In this document: positions 24,058-32,936 of the stretch, in pieces
How the letters are laid out: every line of letters starts with the position of its first letter
Position numbering within the stretch: the first letter of the stretch is position 1
Origin: Dichloromethanomonas sp964477085
Lineage (GTDB): Bacteria > Bacillota > Desulfitobacteriia > Desulfitobacteriales > Syntrophobotulaceae
Length of the DNA stretch: 34,911 nt
Reading direction: 5' to 3'
NCBI GenBank assembly: GCA_964477085.1
Contig: CAYZDF010000029.1
Span: 1-34,911, forward strand
The notes under the pieces: model-generated
The model's input: only the letters and a program-made list of their open reading frames with translations
Databases searched by the model: none
Told to the model about the DNA's origin: nothing
Translations under genes and position numbers: made by a program

Positions 24058-24133
24058 TTGGCGTTGACCATGGATTAACTTTATCACCTCTGCAAATACT
24101 TATGGATAATAAATGTTTATCAGGGGTGATGAT

Positions 24134-25549
24134 ATGGAAAAGAGCCATAAAGGTCTGTCAGCCTTACATCTGGCGATGATGGCGCTGGGAACAGTAGTAG
24201 GAGGATCATTCTTTCTGGGATCGGTGGTTGCTATTCAAGCGGCAGGACCTGCAGTTGTTATCTCTTACATACTGGGAGGCATCTTAGTTTACTTTATCCT
24301 TTTTGCTTTATCTGAAATGACTGTGGCAGATCCCCAGGCAGGCTCTTTCCGCTCTTTTTCTGAAAAGATTTTCGGGCCAGGTGTAGGGTTCGTGGTTGGC
24401 TGGGTTTATTGGACCGGTCTTGTGCTGGCCATGTCCAGTGAGGCGATCGCTGTTTCTATCCTTCTTAAGGGATGGTTACCTGGAATCTCGATTCCCCTTA
24501 TGGGGTCGATTATTATTGTTTTGATCACCCTGTTGAATTTATTGGGTGCTGACAAATTAAGCAAAATCGAGAGTAGTCTGGCAGCTGTAAAGTTATTAGC
24601 GGTGGTCGGATTTATCGTTTTTGGTATACTCTTGATCTCAGGGGTATTGTTGGACGTGCCCAGAATAGGGATAGGAGCTTTGCGGGGAGAAGCTTTGTTT
24701 CCACGTGGTATAGCGGGGATAGCCGGAAGCATGTTGATTGTCATGTTCACCTATGCGGGATTCGAGATAATCAGCTTAGCTGCTTCCGAGACGAGTGATC
24801 CCCATAAGACCGTTCCTAAAGCCATTACCTATACGGTTGTGAGCTTAGTTGGACTGTATCTGGCGGCGATTATCATTCTCTTACCACTGATACCCATCCG
24901 TGAACTGACCAAAGAAGGCAGTCCGATGGTCTTGGCTCTGACCAGATGGAACCTGGGGTGGGCGAGTTGGGTTATGAATATCGTATTGATCACAGCCATT
25001 ATCTCCACCATGCTGGCAGCCATGTTCGGTCTTGGAAGAATGATTCGTTCCTTAGTCGAAGCGGGCCATGCACCTGCTGCGTTAAAAGACAAAGGGGATA
25101 TCCCGTACAAAGGAATTCTGTTCTCAGGATTTGCTATGCTTATCGGATTATTTCTAGGCTTTATCCTTCCGGGAGAAGTCTATATCTTCCTGATCAGTTC
25201 AGGAGGATTCTCTCTTCTTTTTACCTATCTCATCATCCTATTTACTCATCAGCGGTTTAGAAAAGCATATGGTTGTCCTCCGTCCGGAAATTGTCAGCTT
25301 CCTGGTTATCCTTTTACTTCCTGGGTTGCAATAGTGAGCTTGATCGCAGTCATTATCAGCATGCCTTTGGTTCCTGGTCAGGGTAATGGTTTAGTAGCCG
25401 GGTTGATATTGACGTTGGTTTATATAGCTGTTTATCTCAGCAGATATTACCTTAAACGATTAAGTGCTGATGTAACGACACTTGGTCTTCAGACTAAAAT
25501 GGAGGCGTCAGAAGAATTGGTTCCTCAAGAGTCTACCAACAGTAAATAG
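24134..25549 (+). CDS. APC-superfamily amino acid/amine permease
   Basis: About 471 residues with twelve hydrophobic segments. The APC signature helix 1 break is seen in MMALGTVVGGSFFLGSVVAI, and helix 6 in MLIVMFTYAGFEIISLAASE, followed by the family motif TSDPHKTVPKAITY. Such proteins import amino acids or amines with protons or by exchange; substrate cannot be told from sequence. Start: an ATG at 24113 exists, but ATG 24134 follows AGGGGTG (24122-24128) and gives MEKSHKGLSALHLAMMALG. Together with the PLP enzyme upstream it suggests an uptake and breakdown module. A bidirectional-looking terminator follows at 25627. Confidence 0.85.
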   Translation: MEKSHKGLSALHLAMMALGTVVGGSFFLGSVVAIQAAGPAVVISYILGGILVYFILFALSEMTVADPQAGSFRSFSEKIFGPGVGFVVGWVYWTGLVLAMSSEAIAVSILLKGWLPGISIPLMGSIIIVLITLLNLLGADKLSKIESSLAAVKLLAVVGFIVFGILLISGVLLDVPRIGIGALRGEALFPRGIAGIAGSMLIVMFTYAGFEIISLAASETSDPHKTVPKAITYTVVSLVGLYLAAIIILLPLIPIRELTKEGSPMVLALTRWNLGWASWVMNIVLITAIISTMLAAMFGLGRMIRSLVEAGHAPAALKDKGDIPYKGILFSGFAMLIGLFLGFILPGEVYIFLISSGGFSLLFTYLIILFTHQRFRKAYGCPPSGNCQLPGYPFTSWVAIVSLIAVIISMPLVPGQGNGLVAGLILTLVYIAVYLSRYYLKRLSADVTTLGLQTKMEASEELVPQESTNSK

Positions 25550-25626
25550 TGCACTAAAAAATAACAATATAGAATTAACAATCCCCAAAAAACAATACCT
25601 ATCATAAATCTAATAGTTTAAGCACT

Positions 25627-25673
25627 AAAAAACCAGAGGTTCTAGGGCTATATGCCATAAGTCTCTGGTTTTT
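25627..25673 (+). terminator. Rho-independent terminator
   Basis: AAAACCAGAG (25629-25638) pairs with CTCTGGTTTT (25662-25671) with a 23-base loop holding a smaller stem, followed by T's. It ends the aminotransferase-permease unit. Confidence 0.8.
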
Positions 25674-25682
25674 AATATCAAT

Positions 25683-25720
25683 AAGTAATAAATAGATCTT
25701 CAAGTAATAAATAGATCTTC
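25683..25720. repeat. Perfect 19-base tandem duplication
   Basis: AAGTAATAAATAGATCTTC occurs at 25683-25701 and again at 25702-25720 with no mismatch and no spacer. It lies in the 285-base gap between the terminator and the lipoprotein gene; nothing else is seen there. Confidence 0.9.
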
Positions 25721-25834
25721 AAACGGGCTAACAGTGACGGGTCCCTTTTCATCACAAAACTCTCACATGAGATCCGTATCTTGAATATAGCGAGCCTATT
25801 GTTATTACTAAAACAGTAAAAGGAGTGTTTGGGG

Positions 25835-27352
25835 ATGAAAAGAATATTGGCGACATGTATGACTTTCTTACTGATCTTTGCTACGGCGTCAGGATGTGGA
25901 GTAAACTATCCCGAGGAAATAGGACGTTCTCAGAATTCATCACCAAAAGATAAAATTGGTACTCAAAGCTTACCCAACCTGCAATCAGAGGACAAAACTA
26001 AACAGCCAGAGTCCTTAGATAACCAAAGGTTACCTCAAGTTCAAGGCGTTAGCAAAGATATCACAGAAGAGCAAACGTCTAGCAAAAGTAGGCAATAAGC
26101 ACAATCGAATAGTGAGAGTCTGCCGCCACAACCAGCAAGCACCAAGGTTTTAGAAAATGACACACTAAAAAATAGTGAAATTCAAAAGAAATTTACTTAT
26201 CCTATAGTTGATACAGGTCAAAAGGATATATATAGCATTAAGGGGAAAATCTCAGCGCGGATGCCGGGTGAGACTTATTATGGACAAGATGCCCATTATA
26301 CGTCATTACCGATGAGCTATAAGGATAACGGTGATGGAACAATAACCGATCTCAATACGGGTCTCATGTGGCAGAAAAGTCCTGGAGAAAAAGTCACGTG
26401 GGAAGACGCTAAAAGGAACGCCGAAAGTCTAAATCTGGGAGGTTATACGGATTGGCGTGTTCCAACTATTAAAGAATTATATTCATTGATCAGTTTCCAG
26501 GGACAGACTGGAACAAGTATTGCTAACGCAATTCCCTATATTAATACGAAGTACTTTGATTTTGAATATGGTGATACATCCAAAGGGGAAAGGTACATTG
26601 ACTGTCAATATTGGTCTGGTACTCAATATGTAAGTACGACCATGAATGGCAATACCACTGCGTTTGGTGTGAACTTTGCGGATGGACGTATTAAAGGATA
26701 TCCTATTACGATTAAAACCAAAGAGGGACAATCAGAGCATAAGATGTTTGTACGTTATGTCCGTGGAAATATTGATTATGGCCAAAATCAGTTTGTGGAT
26801 AATGGTGATGGAACAGTATCCGATCTGGCTACGGGTCTTATGTGGATGAAAGCTGACAGTGGAGCACTTCAAGCAGGAGATCATAACGACGGGAAGCTCA
26901 ACTGGGAGCAGGCATTATCCTGGTCGGAAAATCTGGAATATGCAGGATATTCTGATTGGAGGTTACCTGATGCTAAGGAATTGCAAAGTATCGTTGACTA
27001 TACTCGTTCCCCGGCTACGACCCAATCAGCGGCAATCGACCCGATTTTCAGCATTACTTCCATTACGGATGGGAACGGGAAAACAAACTATCCCTACTTT
27101 TGGACAGGAACAACCCATCTCGATGGAAAGGTAATAGGAGAATCAGCAGTTTATATTGCCTTTGGCGAGGCCCAGGGAAGAATGGAGATGCCCCCTCATT
27201 CCGGACACTATACTTTGCTTGATGTTCACGGCGCGGGAGCACAGCGGAGTGATCCTAAAGCAGGAGATCCATCTCAATATACGATGAGAAAGGCACCACA
27301 GGGAGATATCATTACCATCAATAACTATGTGCGTTGCGTCCGTAATATCTAA
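25835..27352 (+). pseudogene. DUF1566 (Lcl C-terminal-type) lipoprotein interrupted by an ochre codon
   Basis: From ATG 25835, behind AAAAGGAG, a lipoprotein signal (LATCMTFLLIFATASGC, lipobox ASGC) and a Ser/Gln/Pro-rich linker are read. TAA at 26096-26098 interrupts it, after which the same frame continues without another stop to 27352. Downstream, two DUF1566 repeats are evident: DNGDGTITDLNTGLMWQ with TDWRVPTIKEL (about 26325-26480) and DNGDGTVSDLATGLMWM with SDWRLPDAKEL (about 26800-26985), each with the WSGT/FWTGT turn. The intact protein would be about 505 residues and surface anchored. A single C-to-T change (CAA to TAA) in the Gln-rich linker explains the break. The downstream part alone lacks a signal peptide. 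Confidence 0.75.
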
Positions 27353-27426
27353 TTTTTCAGTTGTTTGGCTATATTCCATCCTAAATTAAAAGCTTAGAGG
27401 ATTTGGAATAGCGGGTGAAGAAAAAG

Positions 27427-27461
27427 GATGTATAGATGTATAGATGTATAGATGTATAGAT
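27427..27461. repeat. Tandem array of GATGTATA
   Basis: Four perfect copies of the 8-base unit GATGTATA followed by GAT. It lies in the leader of the response-regulator gene. Confidence 0.95.
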
Positions 27462-27479
27462 CAATAGAGGATTATGTAT

Positions 27480-27505
27480 TTGGGCAATTGGGCAATTGGG
27501 CAATT
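27480..27505. repeat. Tandem array of TTGGGCAA
   Basis: Three perfect copies of the 8-base unit TTGGGCAA followed by TT. It ends immediately before the AGGGGGAG ribosome binding site of the response regulator. Confidence 0.95.
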
Positions 27506-27518
27506 AGGGGGAGATGGA

Positions 27519-28192
27519 ATGTGTGCAAGAATACTTTTAGCAGATGATGATGCCATCTTTAGAGCATTGATTACAGATTTTTCTTCAGAATGAAGGATTT
27601 GTTGTTTTGGAAGCTGAAAACGGCGAGGAAGCTCTTAATCAATTTTTTAGTCAAGAAGAAGTAGATCTCGTTATTCTTGATGTTATGATGCCAAAATGTG
27701 ATGGGTGGGAAGCATTAGGAATCATCCGTCAGCACTCCCAGGTTCCTGTCGTCATGTTAACAGCACTGGGCGATGAACGCCATGAAATAATTGGCCTAAC
27801 AAAAGGTGCAGATGACTATATTGCTAAGCCTTTAAGTTACGAGAAATTTATGGCCCGAGTTAAGACCCATCTCCGGAAGGTGATTAGAGAAAAAGAAGAA
27901 GAGATTACAATCCAATCATTGAAGGTGAATCAAAAAGCACAGAAAGTATACTTGGAGGATAAGGAAGTAGAGCTTAGTACTAAAGAATTTAGACTTTTGT
28001 GCTATCTGCTTAAGAATAAGAATAGTGTCTTAAGCAGGGAACAACTTCTCAATGCAGTATGGGGATACGATTTTTATGGAGATCAAAGAAGTCGATACCC
28101 ATATTAAAGTTTTAAGAGCCAAATTGTGGCACTATGCTCATTTTATTAAAACGATAAGAGGCTCTGGATATATGTTTGAGGTGAAAACATAA
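27519..28192 (+). pseudogene. OmpR-family response regulator with two frameshifts
   Basis: From ATG 27519 (AGGGGGAG upstream) the receiver starts ARILLADDDAIFRALITDF, but a T5 run (27578-27582) shifts the frame to TGA at 27591-27593; with four T's it would read on as FLQNEGFVVLEAENGEEAL. The main body then gives VDLVILDVMMPKCDGWEALG (phospho-acceptor Asp), KGADDYIAKPLS and a winged helix (LSTKEFRLLCYLL, SREQLLNAVWGYDFYGDQR). A second shift at about 28086-28091 must be corrected to read EVDTHIKVLRAKLWHY and GSGYMFEVKT to TAA 28190-28192. Repaired length is about 225 residues, normal for the family. As it stands the product would be non-functional unless these are sequencing errors. The stop overlaps the kinase ATG (TAATG). 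Confidence 0.85.
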
Positions 28193-29641
28193 TGACATCA
28201 ATCAAGCATAAATTATTTTTTGTGTTGTTGAGTAGCATGGTTGTTTTTGTTATATCTTCTATCTTACTGAATACACTTTTTCTGGAAAACTATTATACCT
28301 ACAGGAATAAAAATATCTTTATCGCAAAACACCATGAAATTGCGGAAGAAACGGCAAAAAGCGATGGAGACATTAATAGTCTACTGCAGGCCATTGATAG
28401 AGAAGATGGCATCCATAGTCTCATCATCAACCGAAGATTAAACATTGAGCATGATTCTTTTCCTCAAACAACAACACCTGGACTTAAAGTTCATATCGAC
28501 TTAGCTGATTTTATTCGCAGTATTCATGAGCAATTAGATAATAACAGTTTTGTATATGGAATCTATCAATTCCAAACGTATAATACGAAAGAGTTAACCT
28601 ACATTACTCATTTAGATGAAGATAAGATACTTATTCTACAGCCACCAATGAAAGGCATCTATGATAGTTCTCAGATGGCCAATGAATTCTTCGGCATAGT
28701 CGGACTCATCATCTTGATAGCAGGGAGCGTATTGGTCTACCTATTTTCCAAACGTTTAACCGCTCCTGTTGTTGAACTGAATAAGATGGCGGGGGAAATA
28801 TCTAATTTAAATTTTGAAGGTGAATTCCACGTTAAAAGTAAAGATGAGATCGGTTTACTGGGAAAGAGCATGAATGAGATTTCACGCAAATTGAATGCGA
28901 CCATCCAAGAATTATCTCGGGCTAATCAAATGATGGTGGAAGACCTAGAAAACAAAGAACGTATTGATGAGATGAGAAGGGAATTTACGAAGCGTTTCGC
29001 ATGAACTAAAAACACCTATCGGTGTAATAAAAGGGTATGCCGAAGGTCTTAAATATGGTATCGCGAAAGATAATGACAAAAAGGAAAAGTATTGTGAGGT
29101 TATCGTTAATGTCTGTGACCGTATGGATAAGATGGTTAGGGATTTGTTAGAACTAGAAAGTCTTGAAGCTGGAGAACTGCCACTTGACCTTTCTGTTTTC
29201 GATGTCACCTCCTTGACAGATAGCCTTCTGCTTCGATTACAACCTCTTTTAGAAGAAAAAAGGATAACAGTAGAGAGGTCTTATCAACCGGAGGTTAATT
29301 ATCATGTAGAAGCAGATTTTGACAGGCTTGAACAGGTCCTTCAAAACTATCTCATCAATGCTATTGAACATGTTAACGACCAAAGAATAATAAGAATCAG
29401 TATATTCAAGCGAGATCAATACTTACGCATAGAGGTCTACAACACCGGCTTTCCTATTCCTCAAGACAAAGGAGATGAGATCTGGGGCGTATTTTATAAG
29501 ATTGATAAAGCCAGAAAACGGGACTTAGGTGGGTCTGGTTTGGGACTTGCTATCGTCAAATCGATTATGACTAAACATGGAGGAAACTATGGTTTCATCA
29601 ATACTTCAGAGGGTGTTATATTCTTTATTGAGCTAAAATAA
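28192..29641 (+). pseudogene. Sensor histidine kinase with a frameshift before the phospho-acceptor His
   Basis: The first frame (28192-29004) encodes a short N-terminus, a membrane helix (KLFFVLLSSMVVFVISSILL), an extracytoplasmic sensor of about 130 residues, a second helix (FFGIVGLIILIAGSVLVYLF), a HAMP domain and the start of HisKA, then ends TKRFA-stop. In another frame, beginning at 28994, VSHELKTPIGVIKGYAEGLK gives the H-box; HATPase motifs NYLINAIEHV, GSGLGLAIVKSIMTKHGG run to 29641. One extra base at AA 28990-28991 explains the break; repaired length is about 480 residues. It pairs with the response regulator by TAATG overlap. Its signal is unknown. Confidence 0.85.
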
Positions 29642-29759
29642 ATACATCCAATGCATACTAACTTAAAGTCAAAAAGATAATTCTGACGATATTTAGCATA
29701 GGCACAATTTTATGGCACATGGATGATGTAGAGGATGATTACAAAGGAAGGGTTTAAAT

Positions 29760-30638
29760 ATGAGAAGTAAAGATCTATTCAAATTGTTTAAAAGGATAAC
29801 GTTCTTGACTTTGGGGTCTTTCATAACAGCAGTAGGACTCGAACTCTTCCTAATACCTAATAAGCTGATCGATGGTGGAATAATTGGTGTTTCCATTATT
29901 AGCAGTTATCTAACCGAGGTTCCCTTAGCATTCTTTATTATCCTACTAAATATCCCTTTCCTCATCTTAGGTTATCTGCATATTGGAAGAACCTTTGCTC
30001 TCTCAACCCTGTATGCTGTTTCGACGTTGGCGTTATTTACAACAACGTTACATCAATTTCCAGTTTTTACTCATGATAAATTACTGGTTACTGTTTTCGG
30101 AGGTATCATACTAGGTATGGGTGTTGGTCTGATTTTACGCTATGGTGGCTCCTTGGATGGGACTGAAATATTAGCCCTTTTATTCAGCCATCGGTTTACC
30201 TTTTCGGTTGGGGAAGTGGTCATGTTTTTAAATGTATTCATTTTAGGTTGTGCAGGATTCGTCTATGGCTGGGAAAATGCAATGTACTCTCTAATAGCCT
30301 ATTTTATTGCCTATAAAACAATTGATCTGGTTATTGAAGGGTTAGACGAATCAAGATCAGTTATGATTATTTCTTCACGGTCTCAGGAGATATCAGAAGC
30401 CATCCTCCATCGACTGGGAAGAGGTGTTACCCATTTTTATGCCAAAGGGGGCTATACGCAGGAAGATAAAGAAGTATTGTACTGTGTAGTTACAAGATTA
30501 GAGATATCTAAGCTCAGGGATATTGTACATGACTTTGATCCCCAGGCTTTTTTGGCAATTGAAGAAGTCCATGAAGTCCAGGGAGGCAGATTTAAGAAAA
30601 GGGCAATCCATGGTAAGCGTACCAATATGAGAACATAG
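29760..30638 (+). CDS. YitT-family membrane protein
   Basis: The 292-residue protein has five hydrophobic segments in the first 195 residues (DUF161/YitT_membrane; typical LELFLIPNKLIDGGIIGVSI and LILRYGGSLDGTEILAL) and a cytoplasmic DUF2179 domain at the end (IISSRSQEISEAILHRLGRG, GGYTQEDKEVLYCVVTRLEI, DPQAFLAIEEVHEVQGG). The family's transport substrate is not known. GGAAGGG precedes the ATG. It lies 118 bases downstream of the two-component pair; a hairpin with T's follows it. Confidence 0.9.
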   Translation: MRSKDLFKLFKRITFLTLGSFITAVGLELFLIPNKLIDGGIIGVSIISSYLTEVPLAFFIILLNIPFLILGYLHIGRTFALSTLYAVSTLALFTTTLHQFPVFTHDKLLVTVFGGIILGMGVGLILRYGGSLDGTEILALLFSHRFTFSVGEVVMFLNVFILGCAGFVYGWENAMYSLIAYFIAYKTIDLVIEGLDESRSVMIISSRSQEISEAILHRLGRGVTHFYAKGGYTQEDKEVLYCVVTRLEISKLRDIVHDFDPQAFLAIEEVHEVQGGRFKKRAIHGKRTNMRT

Positions 30639-30720
30639 TTTTAAGATTAAACATAATTTGTTGATTTCTTTCTGATTAACCTCTGCAATGAGTTTGATGA
30701 TTTTAAGAAAAGTAAGGGAT

Positions 30721-30754
30721 GAATGTATAGATAATCTATAGATTCTTCTTTTTT
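30721..30754 (+). terminator. Terminator after the YitT-family gene
   Basis: GAAT-TATAGA (30721-30731) pairs with TCTATA-ATTC around a TAA loop, with one G-G mismatch, followed by TTCTTTTTT. Confidence 0.6.
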
Positions 30755-30846
30755 ACCCTAATCCAGACAATGATTTAACATGCCGTTAATATAGTGTTTA
30801 AAAAATGTTAATGGAGGTGTGTTAACCTTTAGCTAGAGGTGATCAT

Positions 30847-31362
30847 ATGCAAAAGGTTGTCCATTGGATGCAGGGGGGCGACAGGGTTGCATTTCTAGTC
30901 TTGAATCGTTCTTGGAAAAGTACGTTTACCGACACATTTATGGCTTTGATTACGAATCTGGGAGGAGCCGTTTGGGCAGTGACTTTATCTCTCATACTCC
31001 TCCTAAGTAAAGATATGGCAGTGTATAAAGTGGGTGAACGGTTGGCTTTAAGTCTTCTGATCAGCCATCTTATTGTTCGTCTGGGGAAAAAATTTCTTCC
31101 GCGTCTCAGACCGTACCTGACTTTGGAAAATGTCAACGTTGGGCATAAAATATATAGAGACCCTTCTTTCCCTTCAGGGCACTCTACGGCAGCCTTCTGT
31201 ATGGCTACCGTATTATCTTCAAGCCTACCTGCATTTTCGATTGTATTCTTTGCTTTGGCAGCATTGGTTGCAGTATCTCGAGTTTATCTAGGCATGCATT
31301 ATCCCTCAGACATTACGGTTGGCGCCATCATCGGTCTGACGGTAGCCCAGATAATTATATAA
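30847..31362 (+). CDS. PAP2-family membrane phosphatase
   Basis: The 171-residue integral membrane enzyme carries the three PAP2 motifs: KKFLPRLRP (KxxxxxxRP, about residues 80-88), PSFPSGHSTAAF (PSGH, about 112-115) and SRVYLGMHYPSD (SRxxxxxHxxxD, about 143-154). Such proteins dephosphorylate lipid pyrophosphates, for example undecaprenyl pyrophosphate in cell wall lipid recycling, on the outer membrane face. Five to six hydrophobic segments are present. GAGGTGAT precedes ATG. It stands alone after the YitT terminator. Exact substrate not determinable. Confidence 0.9.
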   Translation: MQKVVHWMQGGDRVAFLVLNRSWKSTFTDTFMALITNLGGAVWAVTLSLILLLSKDMAVYKVGERLALSLLISHLIVRLGKKFLPRLRPYLTLENVNVGHKIYRDPSFPSGHSTAAFCMATVLSSSLPAFSIVFFALAALVAVSRVYLGMHYPSDITVGAIIGLTVAQIII

Positions 31363-31506
31363 AATCCCTGATTTTGATACTATTTAAACATGACTTAACA
31401 ATATAATCATATAAACTCAAACATTTTCGTTCATAATATAGAGAGAAATAATTATTGTATGTAAGGAGGCCGTCGTATTACCAAGAAAGAAAAGGGAGAT
31501 CACATC

Positions 31507-31683
31507 ATGAAAACAGAAACTATAGACTCTATCCTTCAATCAATCGGTCTGGAATCTCTTCATCAGGATTTATCTCAAAGGCAACAGATAAAACGAGACT
31601 TAGCAAGGAATATGAAGTTATCTTCGGGAACATTAAACACGCGGGGTGTTAGATTTGACGGAAAAAGAAGAGCTAATCATTAG
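31507..31683 (+). CDS. Small ORF of 58 residues, unknown
   Basis: ATG 31507 behind GGGAGAT encodes 58 residues beginning MKTETIDSILQSIGLESLHQ, mostly helical and charged. It overlaps the next small ORF by 29 bases. No family is recognised. The final part (from about RFDGKRRANH) may be out of frame relative to an ancestral longer gene. Confidence 0.4.
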   Translation: MKTETIDSILQSIGLESLHQDLSQRQQIKRDLARNMKLSSGTLNTRGVRFDGKRRANH

Positions 31684-31804
31684 AGCTATTTGGGGTACTT
31701 CGAAAAAATCAAGTCTCAATGAACAACAGTCTTGGATAGTGAAACATAAACCAAAACTGAATAGTATTACGTATGAAGAAAAACGGGATAGCTTAGAATC
31801 ATAA
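31655..31804 (+). CDS. Small ORF of 49 residues, unknown
   Basis: TTG 31655, after GGGGTG, opens 49 codons (MTEKEELIIRAIWGTSKKSS...) ending TAA 31802-31804, inside the loop of the terminator. It may be a coupled small protein or the frameshifted end of the preceding ORF. No family recognised. Confidence 0.4.
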   Translation: MTEKEELIIRAIWGTSKKSSLNEQQSWIVKHKPKLNSITYEEKRDSLES

Positions 31805-31818
31805 GTACCCGTTTTTTT
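31779..31818 (+). terminator. Rho-independent terminator
   Basis: AAAAACGGG (31779-31787) pairs with CCCGTTTTT (31808-31816), with a 20-base loop and T-tract. Its presence argues that the small ORFs are transcribed. Confidence 0.8.
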
Positions 31819-31858
31819 GTTGTTTACCAGGAAATGTCTGATAGAAAGGAGAAGATCC

Positions 31859-32332
31859 ATGTATAGCTTAACTTATGGAGAAGTATCGTTCGATGAAATG
31901 TATGCCCTGATAAAGGCTTATCTGCAACAAGATCAGAATGGTGAGTATAAGGTATCAATCGGGGCCGATAGCCAAAACTTCAGTTATACAAAAGTTCCAA
32001 TCACTATAGGCATTCACAAGATTGTTGATAATATTGGCAGAGGGGGTATCTTCTTTGCGGAGATCAGGAAGTTTGCCAAGATCAATAATATTAGACAAAA
32101 GATACTGTTGGAAACTAGTTTAAGTCTGGAGTTAGCTGTAAAATTACGAGAGCGATTTAAGGAGGATCATATCCTAAACGAAATCGCTATTCATATTGAT
32201 GCAGGCTTAAATGGTCCCAGTTCACAGTGGGTCAATGAAATATCAGGGTGGGTTCAGGCTTGTGGATTTGCCTGTGTGATAAAACCGGATTCTTACATGG
32301 CCTCCAGTATTGCCAATAGACTCTCGAAATGA
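31859..32332 (+). CDS. YkuK-like DUF458 protein (RNase H-like fold)
   Basis: 157 residues of the DUF458/YkuK family: SFDEMYALIKAYLQQD, YKVSIGADSQNF (the conserved acidic GADSQ), GRGGIFFAEIRKFAKINN and IAIHIDAGLNGPSSQWVNEI. The last two acidic segments with GADSQ fit an RNase H-like active site, but no activity is established. AAAGGAG precedes ATG 31859; an upstream in-frame Met at 31817 lacks a site. It follows a terminator, so it has its own transcription start. Confidence 0.88.
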   Translation: MYSLTYGEVSFDEMYALIKAYLQQDQNGEYKVSIGADSQNFSYTKVPITIGIHKIVDNIGRGGIFFAEIRKFAKINNIRQKILLETSLSLELAVKLRERFKEDHILNEIAIHIDAGLNGPSSQWVNEISGWVQACGFACVIKPDSYMASSIANRLSK

Positions 32333-32420
32333 GATAGGTAATAATGTATAGACTTTAGAGAATAGTAAGCGTATTATATGGAATACAGAGTGATTTGATC
32401 ATCGAAAGGAACAAGCTAAA

Positions 32421-32810
32421 ATGCAATTTATAGACAGGCATCGTTATTTGTTGATGGGGATGGGATTAACTATCCTTACAATGATTTTCTTTCATATCGG
32501 TATCCGGGAAATTTTAGGACATGAAGTAGGTATTAGAAATATTGCTGTCTATCTGATTTTCTCTCTGGTGATTGGTCTCTTGGCTTCTGCTTTTATGTTC
32601 TATAGGCTCAGAATTGTCCTTGTGTTATTTGTGAGCGGCTGGGCTATCGGCTTTTTTGAAATGTATCGTGCTTTTATTAACGGTATGTCTGGGTGGGGGG
32701 ACCTGGTTGGTATCATGTCTTTATTTACCTGGTGTATTCTCGGCCTGGGGCTGGGTCTTATTATCCAAATAGGATATTATATATATAAAAAGCTCAAAGA
32801 AAAAAGATAA
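32421..32810 (+). CDS. Small four-helix membrane protein, unknown
   Basis: This 129-residue protein has four hydrophobic segments (about 12-30, 40-60, 68-84, 95-120) and short basic ends (MQFIDRHR, YIYKKLKEKR). No family is recognised. GAAAGGAAC precedes the ATG. It lies 88 bases downstream of the YkuK-like gene with no terminator between, so the two may share a transcript. Confidence 0.65.
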   Translation: MQFIDRHRYLLMGMGLTILTMIFFHIGIREILGHEVGIRNIAVYLIFSLVIGLLASAFMFYRLRIVLVLFVSGWAIGFFEMYRAFINGMSGWGDLVGIMSLFTWCILGLGLGLIIQIGYYIYKKLKEKR

Positions 32811-32886
32811 AAGCTCTATGACGCTACAGGAAAATAATAATCTTAATTTGTTGGGATAGGGAGTAATCTTAAAGTTAAAATTTAGA

Positions 32887-32915
32887 TTTACAAATTCTTT
32901 AAACGATGCTATTCT
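32887..32915 (+). promoter_or_regulatory. Promoter of the queuosine-precursor unit
   Basis: TTTACA at 32887-32892 and TATTCT at 32910-32915 are separated by 17 bases. Transcription would start about 15 bases before the preQ1 aptamer. Confidence 0.6.
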
Positions 32916-32936
32916 TTTATATATCAAATTGAATAA

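Noticed and set aside
24406..24750. Minus-strand frame of 114 codons inside the permease gene
   Set aside because: Antisense shadow of hydrophobic codons; no ribosome binding site or family match.
27368..27412. Imperfect hairpin after the DUF1566 gene
   Set aside because: Several mismatches and no T-tract; not strong enough to call a terminator.
31455..31652. 65-codon plus-strand frame overlapping the small ORFs
   Set aside because: Unlikely composition, and the alternative frame starting at 31507 has a better ribosome binding site.
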